Shown one piece after another: positions 15,901 to 24,977 of a stretch of DNA of 64,000 nucleotides (position 1 is the stretch's first letter; each line of letters begins with the position of its first letter). Both the position numbers and the translations under genes were made by a program. Where the stretch lies: assembly GCA_034437075.1 (NCBI GenBank), contig DAOTVD010000266.1:12242-76241 (forward strand). The letters are read 5' to 3'. Source of the stretch: DAOTVD01 sp034437075. GTDB taxonomy: Bacteria > Chloroflexota > Anaerolineae > Aggregatilineales > J027. The notes under the pieces were generated by a model, which saw only the letters and a list, made by a program, of their open reading frames with translations, ran no database searches and was not told where the DNA came from.

Positions 15901-17385
15901 CTAAAAGCCTGTTGTTTCGGGGCGCCGATAGTGCACCAGGCGTTGCAAAGCCTTGAGTTCATACGGCCAGGCGTACCAGCCCAGTTGATAGCGCCAGCCA
16001 GAAAGCCCTTTCAGCAAGGTGCGCATACTGCCTTGCAGCCGAATATCGGTCACGGTTGGGTAATAGGCATTCACAACCGCTTCGAAATCGCGGACTTTGC
16101 GCCGCGCGGCGTCCTTGAAGTAGGGCAAATCGGGGTCGCGCCGATGGGCGAAAGCTTCCCATTCATCGCTGGCCCATTCGTCTAGCGTCTGTGGGAACCG
16201 AAAGCCGAGTTCTTGCGCAACCTTGAGTAGTTCGCTGCGGTCGTGTGGCACGGGTGTATAGATATACAGAATTAGTTCGGTGGCCGGGTTCACGCGCTTG
16301 ACGCGCCGGATAAAGCGAATCGTATCGTCAATATCTTGCATGGGGTCGGGCGGGTTGCCCATCACGAATGAGAATTCTGGCACGATGCCTACTTCGCGCA
16401 TTTTGGCCGCCATGGCGACGGTTTTATCCGTGGAGGACTTGCCGCCTTTGTTCATGCGTTTGAGCATCTCGTCGGAGCCTGTTTCCGCGCCCATGAAAAT
16501 CATCTGGCAGCCAGAGCGCTTCAGCTTGGCCCAGGTGGCATCGCTGTAGGTGCTCAGCTTGTCGATGCGCCCCAGCGCCCACCAGCGGATATTCAGCGGC
16601 GTCAGGCGCTCGGCAATTTCGGCGGCGCGGTCTTCCTGGATGAAAAAATCCATGTCGTGGAATTCCAACGCATCGGCGCCGTAATGCTCCACCAGCAACC
16701 GCGCGACCGTTTCGACCCGTTCGGGCGATTCGGGTAACCAGCGCTGGTTCACCAGCTTCACGACCGCACAAAAATTGCACGCGAACGGGCACCCGAAGCT
16801 GGTATGGTGGGAGAGCACGCGCTCACCCAGGTAACTTTGGCCTCGGTAGGGCAAAACATCGTCCAGGGCCTCGTAGGGCCACAGCGGCAGGTCATCCAGC
16901 GGGACGAGCGGCGCGCGCGGATTGGTGCGGATCGTCTCGCCATCGCGCCACACCAGGCTGGGGATATCCGCCGGGCTGCCGCCCTTGTGCAGCATCTCCA
17001 CAAAACGCTGGAACGCGATTTCGCCTTGGCCTTCGATGACGTAATCGACATAGTTGCTACGCAAACAGACATCGCCATGGTGGGTCGGGAAATATCCCCC
17101 CCAGAGGATGGTCAAAGCCGGATGCGTGGCTTTCACGCGCTGGCAGACGTCAATCGCCTGGCGAAGTTGTGGGCCGGGCATGATCGTCACGGCCAACAGG
17201 CGCGCGCCTGTCGCACGGGCACGCTCTATGATGTGCGTGGCGGGGTCGTCAATCAGATTACCGTCGATAAATTCAAGCGCGTAATCGCTGGCGATGGTCG
17301 AGCCAATCGCGAGCAAGGACATGGGCAAACGTTGCTTGCCTGGGGATGTGCTGAGCGGGTTGTATAAGAGGACAGTATGAGGCAT
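15901..17385 (-). CDS. B12-binding-type radical SAM protein
   Basis: The 494 residues contain an N-terminal Rossmann-like cobalamin-binding-type domain (residues 1-150, with LWGGYFPTHHGD and IEGQGEIAF). A radical SAM core follows with the 4Fe-4S motif C199-x3-C203-x2-C206 in SFGCPFACNFCAVVK, and then the GRID segment WWALGRIDKL. The cobalamin domain lacks a clear DxHxxG lower-ligand motif. This architecture is shared by methyltransferases and ring-forming enzymes such as BchE and hopanoid enzymes. The MGNPPD and YIYTPVPHD segments are typical of the group. The substrate cannot be deduced. It is divergent from the T-box operon, with the two starts facing away across 440 bp. Confidence 0.88.
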   Translation of the reverse strand: MPHTVLLYNPLSTSPGKQRLPMSLLAIGSTIASDYALEFIDGNLIDDPATHIIERARATGARLLAVTIMPGPQLRQAIDVCQRVKATHPALTILWGGYFPTHHGDVCLRSNYVDYVIEGQGEIAFQRFVEMLHKGGSPADIPSLVWRDGETIRTNPRAPLVPLDDLPLWPYEALDDVLPYRGQSYLGERVLSHHTSFGCPFACNFCAVVKLVNQRWLPESPERVETVARLLVEHYGADALEFHDMDFFIQEDRAAEIAERLTPLNIRWWALGRIDKLSTYSDATWAKLKRSGCQMIFMGAETGSDEMLKRMNKGGKSSTDKTVAMAAKMREVGIVPEFSFVMGNPPDPMQDIDDTIRFIRRVKRVNPATELILYIYTPVPHDRSELLKVAQELGFRFPQTLDEWASDEWEAFAHRRDPDLPYFKDAARRKVRDFEAVVNAYYPTVTDIRLQGSMRTLLKGLSGWRYQLGWYAWPYELKALQRLVHYRRPETTGF

Positions 17386-17463
17386 GGTGCCGCTTTCTTG
17401 AGGACAATTGTTGCGTTAGTGTCAGTATATCATACGCAGCGGGGTACTTTGGTCGCCAAGTGC

Positions 17464-17492
17464 TTGACCCCCCCCAGGGGCTATGGTATGCT
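17464..17492 (+). promoter_or_regulatory. Sigma70-type promoter for the T-box/ileS operon
   Basis: TTGACC (17464-17469) and TATGCT (17487-17492) are separated by 17 bp. Transcription would start near 17499, just before the T-box stem I. Confidence 0.7.
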
Positions 17493-17498
17493 CCCAGC

Positions 17499-17789
17499 AT
17501 CAATTACCATGATAGGTTATGATAGAGCCAGTAGGCAGTTGCCCTGAACGCCCAGCGAGCCGGGGATGGTGCAAGCCCGGACGACCTCAACACTGCCGAA
17601 TATCACTCTGGAGCCGTGAGCAGAACCGCCTGTCGATACGACGAGCGTAGTAGACCTCGCCGGGATGCGCCCGCTACCGCGCAAAACGAAGTGCCCAGCA
17701 TCCGCTCTGATGATGCTGTGGAATGCAGGGTGGTACCGCGTGAGCCGTCGCTCTCGTCCCTCGATCTGATGGACGCAGGGCGTTTTTTT
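17499..17789 (+). promoter_or_regulatory. T-box riboswitch, isoleucine specifier (ATC), with terminator
   Basis: A T-box leader senses uncharged tRNA and prevents transcription termination. Stem I is visible: the S-turn AGTA, GGCAGTTG pairing with CAACACTGCC, and a distal stem CCGGG/CCCGG closing GATGGTGCAAG. On the 3' side the specifier loop reads GAATATCACTCT. With the usual rule that the codon is followed by a purine, the specifier is ATC (Ile). The conserved T-box AGGGTGGTACCGCG spans 17727-17740. Its TGGT can pair with the ACCA end of a tRNA with discriminator A, as in tRNA-Ile. A GC-rich terminator stem with seven T residues (17783-17789) follows. Reading TAT (Tyr) is possible but would break the purine rule. 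Confidence 0.9.
17748..17789 (+). terminator. T-box-controlled intrinsic terminator
   Basis: CGCTCT and CGTCC on the left pair with GGACG and AGGGCG on the right, with a single-base bulge, followed by TTTTTTT. The left arm follows the T-box sequence directly, so an antiterminator formed by the T-box would compete with it. Confidence 0.85.
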
Positions 17790-17828
17790 ATGCCTATTCG
17801 CAAATCATATGACCTGAACGGAGTCATT

Positions 17829-18320
17829 ATGTCTTTTGATGTGCGTGATGCAACCGAAACCGACCTGCCCGAACTGCTGCGCTTGCGCGCCGAACGGCAA
17901 GACGAATACCTGGCCCATGAACCGCGTATGCCCAGCCATGCCAAGAGCGCCGACACTTGGGGCGCAGCCCTAGCCGAGTGGTTGGCTCGCGAAGATTGCC
18001 GCGTGGTGGTCGCCGCACGTGGCGAGGGCCTCATCGGGTATATGATCGGCTGGGCGTGGCAACAACCGCCCTTTGTGGGCGATGGTCCGCTGGGCCTCAT
18101 CAGCGAAATGTCGGTGGATGGCCACTGCAAACAGGGCGGCGTAGGCCGCGCGTTGTTCAGCGCCCTGGCCGATTGGTTCCGCGCGCAGGGCATCACCGCC
18201 ATCGAAGCCCGCGCGCCCCACCGCCACCCGATTGAACAAGCCTTCTGGCGCGCCAGCGGGGCCGAAGGCTTCGTGTCGCATTTTTACGTAGCATTAGCAG
18301 ACCCACCTCAGGAGCCCTGA
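17829..18320 (+). CDS. GNAT-family N-acetyltransferase
   Basis: This 163-residue protein has the GNAT fold. It shows an N-terminal VRDATETDLPELLRLR helix, a central beta-strand IGYMIGW, and the acetyl-CoA pyrophosphate-binding motif in HCKQGGVGRALFSAL near residue 100, with Glu-Met-Ser-Val just before it. The substrate is unknown; both small molecules and proteins are acetylated by this family. It is the first gene after the Ile T-box. ATG 17829 follows ACGGAG, and the next gene starts 5 bp after its stop, so it should be induced with ileS on isoleucine starvation. Confidence 0.88.
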   Translation: MSFDVRDATETDLPELLRLRAERQDEYLAHEPRMPSHAKSADTWGAALAEWLAREDCRVVVAARGEGLIGYMIGWAWQQPPFVGDGPLGLISEMSVDGHCKQGGVGRALFSALADWFRAQGITAIEARAPHRHPIEQAFWRASGAEGFVSHFYVALADPPQEP

Positions 18321-18325
18321 CGCCC

Positions 18326-19321
18326 ATGCTAAAAGCGTTTCGTGAATGGCTGGGGCCCACCCGCCTGCGCGGGCTCGTCGGGCTGTTGATTGTCACTGGG
18401 CTGACCAGCACGCTATTGCAAATTGTGGCCAGGGATGAAGCCTGGACGACCAGCGCGCAGACCGGGTTGGTGCTCCTGTTTTTGGGCGGGGCGTTCGTCA
18501 TTTTCGCGGGCGCGATGCAGCCCGCGCCGCGCGCTCGGCTGGCCTTTACGGTACTTCCTGCCTTGGGCGCGTTGCTCATAGGGGCGTTGCTGCCGGGGCT
18601 ATTGCCGCTATTTATGGGAATCGCGCTGGGGTGGCTGTTCGCTGCCCAGTTGCTGATGCGTAGCCCGGAAAATCGCGAATATAAACAGGCGATCAAGGCC
18701 ATGCGCAAAAAAGATTATGCCAAAGCCATTGCGCAAATGAGCGCGCTCATCCAGCGCGAGCCCAAAGACGCCGCGCATTATGGCTTTCGCGCGCAGCTTT
18801 ACCGCCTGGATGGGCAGCTTAAGCGCGCACGCCGAGACTACGAAAAAGTGATGCAGCTAGAGCCGGATTCTAGCCTGGGTGCCAATGGACTAGCCGACCT
18901 AGCGCTAGAAAAAGGCAATCTATCCGAGGCGCGCGAGTGGGCCGAAAAAGCCTACCGCGCCGCGCCCGACGATTGGGTGGCGGGCTATAACCTGGGGATG
19001 ATCTTGGAACGGCAAGGTGAATATGGCCCAGCGATCAAATATCTGGATGCGGCCCTGGGCCAGGACATCCCCGAAAGCCGGCATCGGTTGCTGGCCAAAC
19101 TTTGGCTAGCGCGTGCCCATCACCAAAACGGCGCACACCGGAACGCCCGCGAAGCCGCCGAGGGTCTGCGTGCGGAAAAACGCGGCCTGCGCGAATGGGA
19201 AATCATCCTGGATAGCGAAGAAGGCACGCCCCTACGCGCGCAATTTCAGCAAGATATCCGCCTGGCCAAAGCCATCCTGGCCGGACGAGAGGCCAGCGAT
19301 GTCTTTGCTGCTGAAGGATAA
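18326..19321 (+). CDS. Membrane protein with TPR repeats (first of a pair)
   Basis: 331 residues. About three membrane helices occupy residues 10-110 (GLVGLLIVTGLTSTLLQI, GLVLLFLGGAFVIFAGAM, LPALGALLIGALLPGLLPLF). A cytoplasmic or extracytoplasmic array of tetratricopeptide-like repeats follows (about 125-290), for example YKQAIKAMRKKDYAKAI, AHYGFRAQLYRLDGQLKRARRDYEKVMQLEP and WVAGYNLGMILERQGEYGPAIKYLDAAL. TPRs bind other proteins; no enzyme motif is seen. It is followed by a second, shorter TPR membrane protein overlapping by 23 bp, so the two are probably made together and may form a complex. Confidence 0.82.
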   Translation: MLKAFREWLGPTRLRGLVGLLIVTGLTSTLLQIVARDEAWTTSAQTGLVLLFLGGAFVIFAGAMQPAPRARLAFTVLPALGALLIGALLPGLLPLFMGIALGWLFAAQLLMRSPENREYKQAIKAMRKKDYAKAIAQMSALIQREPKDAAHYGFRAQLYRLDGQLKRARRDYEKVMQLEPDSSLGANGLADLALEKGNLSEAREWAEKAYRAAPDDWVAGYNLGMILERQGEYGPAIKYLDAALGQDIPESRHRLLAKLWLARAHHQNGAHRNAREAAEGLRAEKRGLREWEIILDSEEGTPLRAQFQQDIRLAKAILAGREASDVFAAEG

Positions 19322-20075
19322 GCGCGTCCGCGCGGCCCTGGCGCTCGCCGTGCTGGAATGGCTCGTGGTGGGCGGATTGGTCGTGCGCTTCGGGGGCGAT
19401 CAACTGCTGGCGGCGGGCATCGTGCTAGTGGTGGCCACCTGGTTGCAGATGGGCATCTTATTCGGCGGACGGGGCACGCGCGGCCCGTTGCGCCAGGCAC
19501 AGGCGGCCTTCAGGCAAGGCAATTACGCTCAGGCGGCCCAACTTTTGGAAGGCACGGCGGATAATGTGCCGGGCCAAACCCTCTTGGGCAACACCTATCG
19601 CCAGCAAAACCGCCTGGCCGAGAGCGAAGCCACCCTACGCGCTGCTGTGCAACGCGCGCCGCAAGACGCCTTTCCGCTCTATGGATTGGGGCGGACGTTG
19701 CTGGCGCAGGGGAACTACGCCGAAGCCGCCGAGTATATCAACCGTGCCTTAGACCACGGTGGCCGCCAGGCGATTCGCTGTGAACTAGCCCTGGCCCATT
19801 ACCTGAACAATACCCCCGACGCCGCATTAGTGGCTGCTCAGAAGACCAGCCGCGCGCTGGGTTTAGAACCGTATCGGATATTGATGGTGAACTATTTGCT
19901 CTATCGCTTGGCGGATGATGCACGCGCCCCCGTCATCATCGCACGTACGCAAACGGGGCTTGGTTATTGGCGTGCGGAAGCCGAACGCTTCGCCAACACC
20001 CCTTATGGTGGGGGGTTAGTCTCGGAAATCGGCATCTTGGAAAAGCTCATTCACGAGGAGTTACCGGCTTCATGA
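19299..20075 (+). CDS. Membrane protein with TPR repeats (second of a pair)
   Basis: 258 residues with two N-terminal helices (ALALAVLEWLVVGGLVV and LLAAGIVLVVATWLQMGILF) followed by TPR-like helices (ALRQ..FRQGNYAQAAQLLEG, GNTYRQQNRLAESEATLRAAVQRAP, YGLGRTLLAQGNYAEAAEYINRAL). The start at ATG 19299 is inside the end of the upstream TPR gene, where a longer upstream frame would be antiparallel noise. The stop overlaps the next start in an ATGA. Function is unknown; the similarity in layout to the upstream gene suggests an ancient duplication. Confidence 0.8.
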   Translation: MSLLLKDKRVRAALALAVLEWLVVGGLVVRFGGDQLLAAGIVLVVATWLQMGILFGGRGTRGPLRQAQAAFRQGNYAQAAQLLEGTADNVPGQTLLGNTYRQQNRLAESEATLRAAVQRAPQDAFPLYGLGRTLLAQGNYAEAAEYINRALDHGGRQAIRCELALAHYLNNTPDAALVAAQKTSRALGLEPYRILMVNYLLYRLADDARAPVIIARTQTGLGYWRAEAERFANTPYGGGLVSEIGILEKLIHEELPAS

Positions 20076-20581
20076 AAAACTTGAGCTGGAATTTGCGCAT
20101 TGCCATTGGCGGTGTCGTTCTGATTATCTTATCAGTTGGCGGGTTTTTCGCTTGGTATAGTGTATCTCAGGGGGCGTACGATGGCCCAGCGGAGTACACT
20201 CCGTACCCCAATGTAGAACCCATTGCCGCCGAAGAAACCGAGGGTCGGACTTTCTATCGCTTTATCGCGCCGGACGATCACCAGGCGGTGCAAGCTTTTT
20301 TTGCCGAACAAGGTTTCGAATGCCAGGCGTTTAACGGCAATGTGCAAGAAGGCCCCACTATCCGCCAAAATGTGTTCGTGCGCGCGACCTGTCTTTTGGA
20401 GCGCATCCATCCCTTGGGCTTTCAGCAAACCGTCCAGGTGAGCATCCAACCGGAGCGCACCGCCCTGGAATACGAGAACAATAATCCGCAGGCGGCCATC
20501 GTTGGCGGGGGTATCCCCACCGGGCGCACCTTCATCACAGAACAAAGTACCTGGGACACCAGCGGCCTTTTTGGAGGATAA
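20072..20581 (+). CDS. Small membrane-anchored protein of unknown function
   Basis: 169 residues: one N-terminal membrane helix (IAIGGVVLIILSVGGFFAWYSV) followed by an extracytoplasmic domain with two cysteines (GFECQAF and VRATCLLE) that could form a disulphide. The start overlaps the previous stop (ATGA) with GAGGAG upstream. No family was recognised. Together with the next gene, which has the same layout, it may be part of an envelope complex with the two TPR proteins. Confidence 0.75.
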   Translation: MKNLSWNLRIAIGGVVLIILSVGGFFAWYSVSQGAYDGPAEYTPYPNVEPIAAEETEGRTFYRFIAPDDHQAVQAFFAEQGFECQAFNGNVQEGPTIRQNVFVRATCLLERIHPLGFQQTVQVSIQPERTALEYENNNPQAAIVGGGIPTGRTFITEQSTWDTSGLFGG

Positions 20582-20585
20582 CCCC

Positions 20586-21104
20586 ATGACGCATTCGGAA
20601 AATACAACGCCTGTGGATGTCAAGCCGCGCCCCGCGCGCGATGTAGGAGTTCAGATTCCGCTATGGTTGGCTCTGGTGGCGATGCTCGTGGCGATCATTA
20701 TCGCCGCGCTGATCGCCTTGCAGCTTTTCGGGCCGTTGGTCAGCCTGGTGTTGCCCATTACGGCAGAAGTGCCCGTGCCACCCGGTAGCACAGAGCGCGA
20801 GTATATCGACACTTCGCGCACGAGTGACGGTGAATGGCTGTACGGAAGCGACCTGGATGCGTGCCAGGTGGCGCGGTTTTACATAGACGAAACCGACAGC
20901 ACATGCAACTTTACGCCATATGCTTGCATCACCAACGATGCAGGCGAATTTGTGGAATCCAACCCGGCAAACACGGGCACGGTGGCTATCTGCCGAGGGC
21001 AAGAAGAAGGGATTGTCGACAGCTTTGCCTGGGAAGTGTATATCAGCAGCCGGGGCGGGGAATACGAAACCCTCTTTCGGGCCTATCTTTACAGCGAAAG
21101 GTAA
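20586..21104 (+). CDS. Small membrane-anchored protein of unknown function, Cys-containing ectodomain
   Basis: 172 residues: a polar N-terminus, one membrane helix (IPLWLALVAMLVAIIIAALIALQLF) and an ectodomain with four cysteines (DACQVARFY, STCNF, YACITND, AICRGQ), probably paired. GGAGG lies 8 bp before ATG 20586, and the gene follows the previous one after 4 bp. No recognisable family. It is the last gene before ileS in the T-box operon. Confidence 0.75.
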   Translation: MTHSENTTPVDVKPRPARDVGVQIPLWLALVAMLVAIIIAALIALQLFGPLVSLVLPITAEVPVPPGSTEREYIDTSRTSDGEWLYGSDLDACQVARFYIDETDSTCNFTPYACITNDAGEFVESNPANTGTVAICRGQEEGIVDSFAWEVYISSRGGEYETLFRAYLYSER

Positions 21105-21137
21105 ACCATGAACCATCCGAAGCAGCAAGGAGAGCGT

Positions 21138-24100
21138 ATGTTCAAAGCAGTCAATTCACAGGTAGACATCCCAGCTACCGAAAAAGAAATCCTGGATTAT
21201 TGGCGCGCGCAGAATATTTTTCAGCGCTCGATGGATGAACGCCAGGGCAACCCTAGTTATGTTTTCTACGAAGGCCCGCCCACGGCCAATGGGCGCCCCG
21301 GCAGCCATCATCTGATCTCGCGCGCCTTTAAGGATATGTTCCCGCGTTACCACACCATGCGCGGGCGCTATGTGCTGCGCAAAGGCGGCTGGGATACGCA
21401 CGGCTTGCCCGTGGAGATCGAAGTCCAGAAGCAATTGGGCATCGAGTTTAAGCACGAGGTCGAAGAAACGGTCGGCATCGCCAAATTCAACGAGATGTGT
21501 AAAGAAAGCGTCTTCAAATACATCCAAGAATGGGAAGATTTCACCGAGCGCATCGCCTTCTGGGTGAGCCTAGACGACGCCTATGTGACCTATCATAACG
21601 AGTACATCCAGAGCGTGTGGTGGATTTTGAAAAAATTGTGGGATAAGGGCCTGATATATCAGGGCTATAAGGTCGTGCCCTATTGCCCGGTGTGCGGCAC
21701 GCCCCTAAGCAGCCATGAAGTCTCGCTAGGCTACGAAGAAGTTGATGATCCGAGCGCCTATGTGCGCTTTAAGGTCAAAGGCATCGAGGACACGTATTTT
21801 CTAGCCTGGACGACCACGCCCTGGACCCTGCCGGGCAATGTGGCGCTGGCCGTCGGCCCGCAGATCGAATACGTGCTGGCCGAGGGTCGGCAATCCGCCG
21901 ACGCGCCTACCGAGCGCGTTTATGTGGCGAAAAGCCTAGTCGAAGCCGTGTTACAAAAACACAGCGCCGACGATGGCGGCTACGAGATCATCGAAACACT
22001 GAAAGGCACCGACCTAATCGGCATGCATTACGAGCCGCTGTATAGCTATTTGCCTGTCGAGGGCGATTATGCGTATGTCACGGGCGGGGATTTTGTCTCG
22101 TTGGAAGACGGCACAGGCATTGTGCATATGGCGCCGGCCTTCGGCGCGGATGATATGGAAATCGGCCAGCGCGAAGGCTTGCCCGTGCTGGTGACGGTGA
22201 ACGAGCAAGGCAAATTCATCCCCGAAGTAGAAATCGTGGCGGGGCTGTGGTTCAAAGACGCCGATAAGATCATCCGGCGCGACCTGCGCGACCGCAATTT
22301 GATGTTCCACGAGCAAAATTATCTGCATAACTACCCGCACTGTTGGCGCAGCAAAAATCCGCTGATGTACTACGCGCGCGATACCTGGTACATCCGCACC
22401 ACGGAATATCGCGATAAGCTGGTGGAACTGAACAACACCATCAAATGGGTGCCCGATCATGTGCGCACGGGCCGTTTTGGCAGATGGTTGGAAGACGTCA
22501 AAGATTGGGCGCTGGGCCGCGAACGCTTCTGGGGGACGCCCTTACCCGTGTGGGTGTGTGATAATCCCGAGATCGAGCACAGCGTATGCATCGGCAGCGT
22601 CGCAGAACTGGAAGAATACACCGGGCGCGACCTGAGCGAATTGGATTTGCACCGCCCATACGTGGATGACATCACCTGGGGAGTCGAAATCGACGGCAAA
22701 AAAGGCACCATGCGCCGCGTGCCCGAAGTCATTGATGTGTGGTTCGACAGCGGCGCGATGCCTTTCGCCCAATGGGGGTATCCGTTTGATAACCAGCAGC
22801 AATTCGAGGCCCAATACCCCGCCGATTACATCTGCGAAGCCGTGGATCAAACGCGCGGCTGGTTTTATAGCCTGCACGCGATTTCGACATTGCTCGAAGA
22901 AAGCGTCGCCTATAAAAATGTCATCTGTTTGGGGCATATCCTGGGCGCGGATGGCAAGAAGATGTCCAAGAGCCGCCCCGAAACCTTCGTCGCGCCCTGG
23001 GATATCCTGGATCAATACGGCGCGGATGCCTTCCGCTGGTATATGTATGTCTCGGCCCCGCCGGGCGAGGCGCGCGTGCTGGCGCTGGATAAGGTCGGCG
23101 ATGTGGTGCGCAGTTTTTACCTCACGCTATGGAACGTCTTTAGCTTTTTTACGACTTACGCCGAGTTGGATGGCTTCGACCCGCACGCCGCACAAGTTCC
23201 GCTGACCGAGCGTGACGCGCTCGACCGCTGGGTGCTGGGTGAACTCAATATCCTGGTGGAAAAAGTCACGGCGGCGTTTGACGATTACGACGCCACCAAC
23301 GCCACCCGCCCCATCGAAACCTTCGTGGATGACCTGAGCAATTGGTATCTGCGGCGCTCGCGGCGGCGTTTCTGGCGCACGGATAACGATCAAGACAAGC
23401 GCGCGGCCTATCAGACGCTTTACGAATGCCTGGTGACGGTCGCGAAGCTCATCGCGCCGACTATGCCCTTCCTGGCGGATAAGCTCTATTTGGGGCTGGT
23501 GCGCGATGTAGACCCGAACGCGCCTGATAGCGTCCACCTGACCGACTGGCCGACCGCCGACCCTGGTCGCGTGGATGATACGCTGGTGGAGGAAATGCGC
23601 CTGGCCAAGCGTTTGGTCAGCCTGGGGCATTCGGCGCGTAATGCCAGCGGCGTGCGCGTGCGCCAGCCCTTGGCCGAAGCCGCGTTTGGCGTGCCCAGCA
23701 CCCACGACGCGGATGTGGTGCGGCGCATGCAAGACCTCATCGCGGAAGAACTGAACGTTAAAGCCGTGAAGGTGCTGGAAGCGACCGAAGGCCTGGTGGA
23801 ATATAAGCTAAAACCCGTGGATGCACTGGGGCGCCAACTGCGCGGGGATTTTCCCGCTGTGCGTAACGCCCTCGTCAATGCTGACCCGGCCCAGGTTGCG
23901 GCGTGGGGCAAGCGCTTGATGAGCGGCGAGAAGATCAGCGTAGCCGCCAACGGCAAAAGCTTTGACCTCGGCCTGGATGAGATCGTGGTGCAGCAGACCG
24001 GCGCCGAGGGCTATGCCGTGGCCGAAAACGCCGGGTATTTGGCCGCGTTGCAAACTGAGCTTTCCGAGGAACTCGTGCAAGAGGGCCTCGCGCGCGAGGT

Positions 24101-24338
24101 CGTGCGGCGTATTCAAACCTTGCGCAAAGATTCCGGCCTAGACATCAGCGACCGCATTCAGGTGGTTTACGACGCCAGCCCGGCGCTTAAAACGGCTATC
24201 GAGCGCTTCGCAGGCTATATCACAGGCGAAACGCTGGCCGATAGCCTGACCGCAGGTCAACCCACCCTCGGCCAGAACGGCCTACAAGACGATTTCGATA
24301 ACGAAAAACTGTCCCTGAGTCTCGCCAAAACCGAATAA
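21138..24338 (+). CDS. ileS: Isoleucyl-tRNA synthetase
   Basis: This cytoplasmic class I aminoacyl-tRNA synthetase charges tRNA-Ile. The 1066-residue length is typical of the long (eukaryote-like) IleS type. Visible are the HIGH-equivalent region PPTANGRPGSHHL, the editing domain with AWTTTPWTLPGN and GTGIVHMAPAFGADD, the DVWFDSG segment, the KMSKS loop, and the C-terminal anticodon-binding region WYLRRSRRRFW. Start ATG 21138 follows AAGGAG; a frame opening at 21108 lacks it. An Ile T-box 3.3 kb upstream is the probable control element, with no other terminator seen between. The long-type IleS is often mupirocin-resistant (established knowledge). Confidence 0.97.
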   Translation: MFKAVNSQVDIPATEKEILDYWRAQNIFQRSMDERQGNPSYVFYEGPPTANGRPGSHHLISRAFKDMFPRYHTMRGRYVLRKGGWDTHGLPVEIEVQKQLGIEFKHEVEETVGIAKFNEMCKESVFKYIQEWEDFTERIAFWVSLDDAYVTYHNEYIQSVWWILKKLWDKGLIYQGYKVVPYCPVCGTPLSSHEVSLGYEEVDDPSAYVRFKVKGIEDTYFLAWTTTPWTLPGNVALAVGPQIEYVLAEGRQSADAPTERVYVAKSLVEAVLQKHSADDGGYEIIETLKGTDLIGMHYEPLYSYLPVEGDYAYVTGGDFVSLEDGTGIVHMAPAFGADDMEIGQREGLPVLVTVNEQGKFIPEVEIVAGLWFKDADKIIRRDLRDRNLMFHEQNYLHNYPHCWRSKNPLMYYARDTWYIRTTEYRDKLVELNNTIKWVPDHVRTGRFGRWLEDVKDWALGRERFWGTPLPVWVCDNPEIEHSVCIGSVAELEEYTGRDLSELDLHRPYVDDITWGVEIDGKKGTMRRVPEVIDVWFDSGAMPFAQWGYPFDNQQQFEAQYPADYICEAVDQTRGWFYSLHAISTLLEESVAYKNVICLGHILGADGKKMSKSRPETFVAPWDILDQYGADAFRWYMYVSAPPGEARVLALDKVGDVVRSFYLTLWNVFSFFTTYAELDGFDPHAAQVPLTERDALDRWVLGELNILVEKVTAAFDDYDATNATRPIETFVDDLSNWYLRRSRRRFWRTDNDQDKRAAYQTLYECLVTVAKLIAPTMPFLADKLYLGLVRDVDPNAPDSVHLTDWPTADPGRVDDTLVEEMRLAKRLVSLGHSARNASGVRVRQPLAEAAFGVPSTHDADVVRRMQDLIAEELNVKAVKVLEATEGLVEYKLKPVDALGRQLRGDFPAVRNALVNADPAQVAAWGKRLMSGEKISVAANGKSFDLGLDEIVVQQTGAEGYAVAENAGYLAALQTELSEELVQEGLAREVVRRIQTLRKDSGLDISDRIQVVYDASPALKTAIERFAGYITGETLADSLTAGQPTLGQNGLQDDFDNEKLSLSLAKTE

Positions 24339-24362
24339 CACCCGCTAACCGACTATAGATCG

Positions 24363-24388
24363 CCGGGGGCGTTTTGCCCCCGGCTTGT
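24363..24388 (+). terminator. Possible intrinsic terminator or attenuating hairpin after ileS
   Basis: CCGGGGGC (24363-24370), loop GTTTT, GCCCCCGG (24376-24383), then CTTGTTT. The stem is strong but the T-run is poor, so it may only partly reduce read-through into lspA, which begins 11 bp later. Confidence 0.6.
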
Positions 24389-24398
24389 TTGAGGCACT

Positions 24399-24977
24399 AT
24401 GACCCAAGAAACGACTCCGCAAAGAATATCGACGCGGCCCACCCATTGGCTGTTGCTGGCGGGCGTCGTCGCCGTGACGCTTATCCTAGATCAGATCACC
24501 AAGGCGGCGGTGGTGGCCAACCTGAGCCTCTACGAAGATTGGACGCCCATCCCCGCCCTGGCCGAATTTTTCCAAATCACCTACACGCGCAACACGGGCG
24601 CGGCCTTTGGGCTGTTTCCGACCGCTAGCAATGTGTTTCTGGTGGTGGCCGTCATCGCCTCGGGGGTCATCATCTACTACTACCGCCAGATACGCGGAAA
24701 CGCCTGGCTTTTGCGCATCGGCATGGGGATGATGATGGGCGGCGCGCTGGGCAATGCGTTAGATCGCATCACGCGCGGGTATGTGGTGGATTTTTTGCAC
24801 GTCTTTTACGAGCCGATTGGCTTTAATTATCCCGTGTTCAATTTGGCCGATAGTGGCATTGTCATTGGCGTATTCCTGCTGATTCTGTTATTGGGGCGTC
24901 ATATTGAAGTCGATGACAAGGAAGAAAACGCCGCCACCGACAGCGAAGCGCCCCCGCCGGATTATTCATCCCAATAG
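24399..24977 (+). CDS. lspA: Lipoprotein signal peptidase (signal peptidase II)
   Basis: This membrane aspartic protease cleaves prolipoproteins ahead of the lipidated cysteine. The 192-residue protein has the four expected membrane helices, the conserved YTRNTGAAFG and the two catalytic aspartates in GGALGNALDRITRGYVVDF and NLADSGI. A polar acidic tail (DDKEENAATDSEAPPPDY) is longer than usual. It follows ileS as in many bacteria. The last 16 bp overlap the convergent glycosidase-like gene on the other strand. Confidence 0.96.
   Translation: MTQETTPQRISTRPTHWLLLAGVVAVTLILDQITKAAVVANLSLYEDWTPIPALAEFFQITYTRNTGAAFGLFPTASNVFLVVAVIASGVIIYYYRQIRGNAWLLRIGMGMMMGGALGNALDRITRGYVVDFLHVFYEPIGFNYPVFNLADSGIVIGVFLLILLLGRHIEVDDKEENAATDSEAPPPDYSSQ

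Noticed and set aside
17499..17789. Tyrosine specifier (TAT) in the T-box
   Set aside because: TAT is present in the specifier loop, but the base after it is C, against the usual purine. ATC is followed by A and fits the downstream ileS and the TGGT discriminator pairing.
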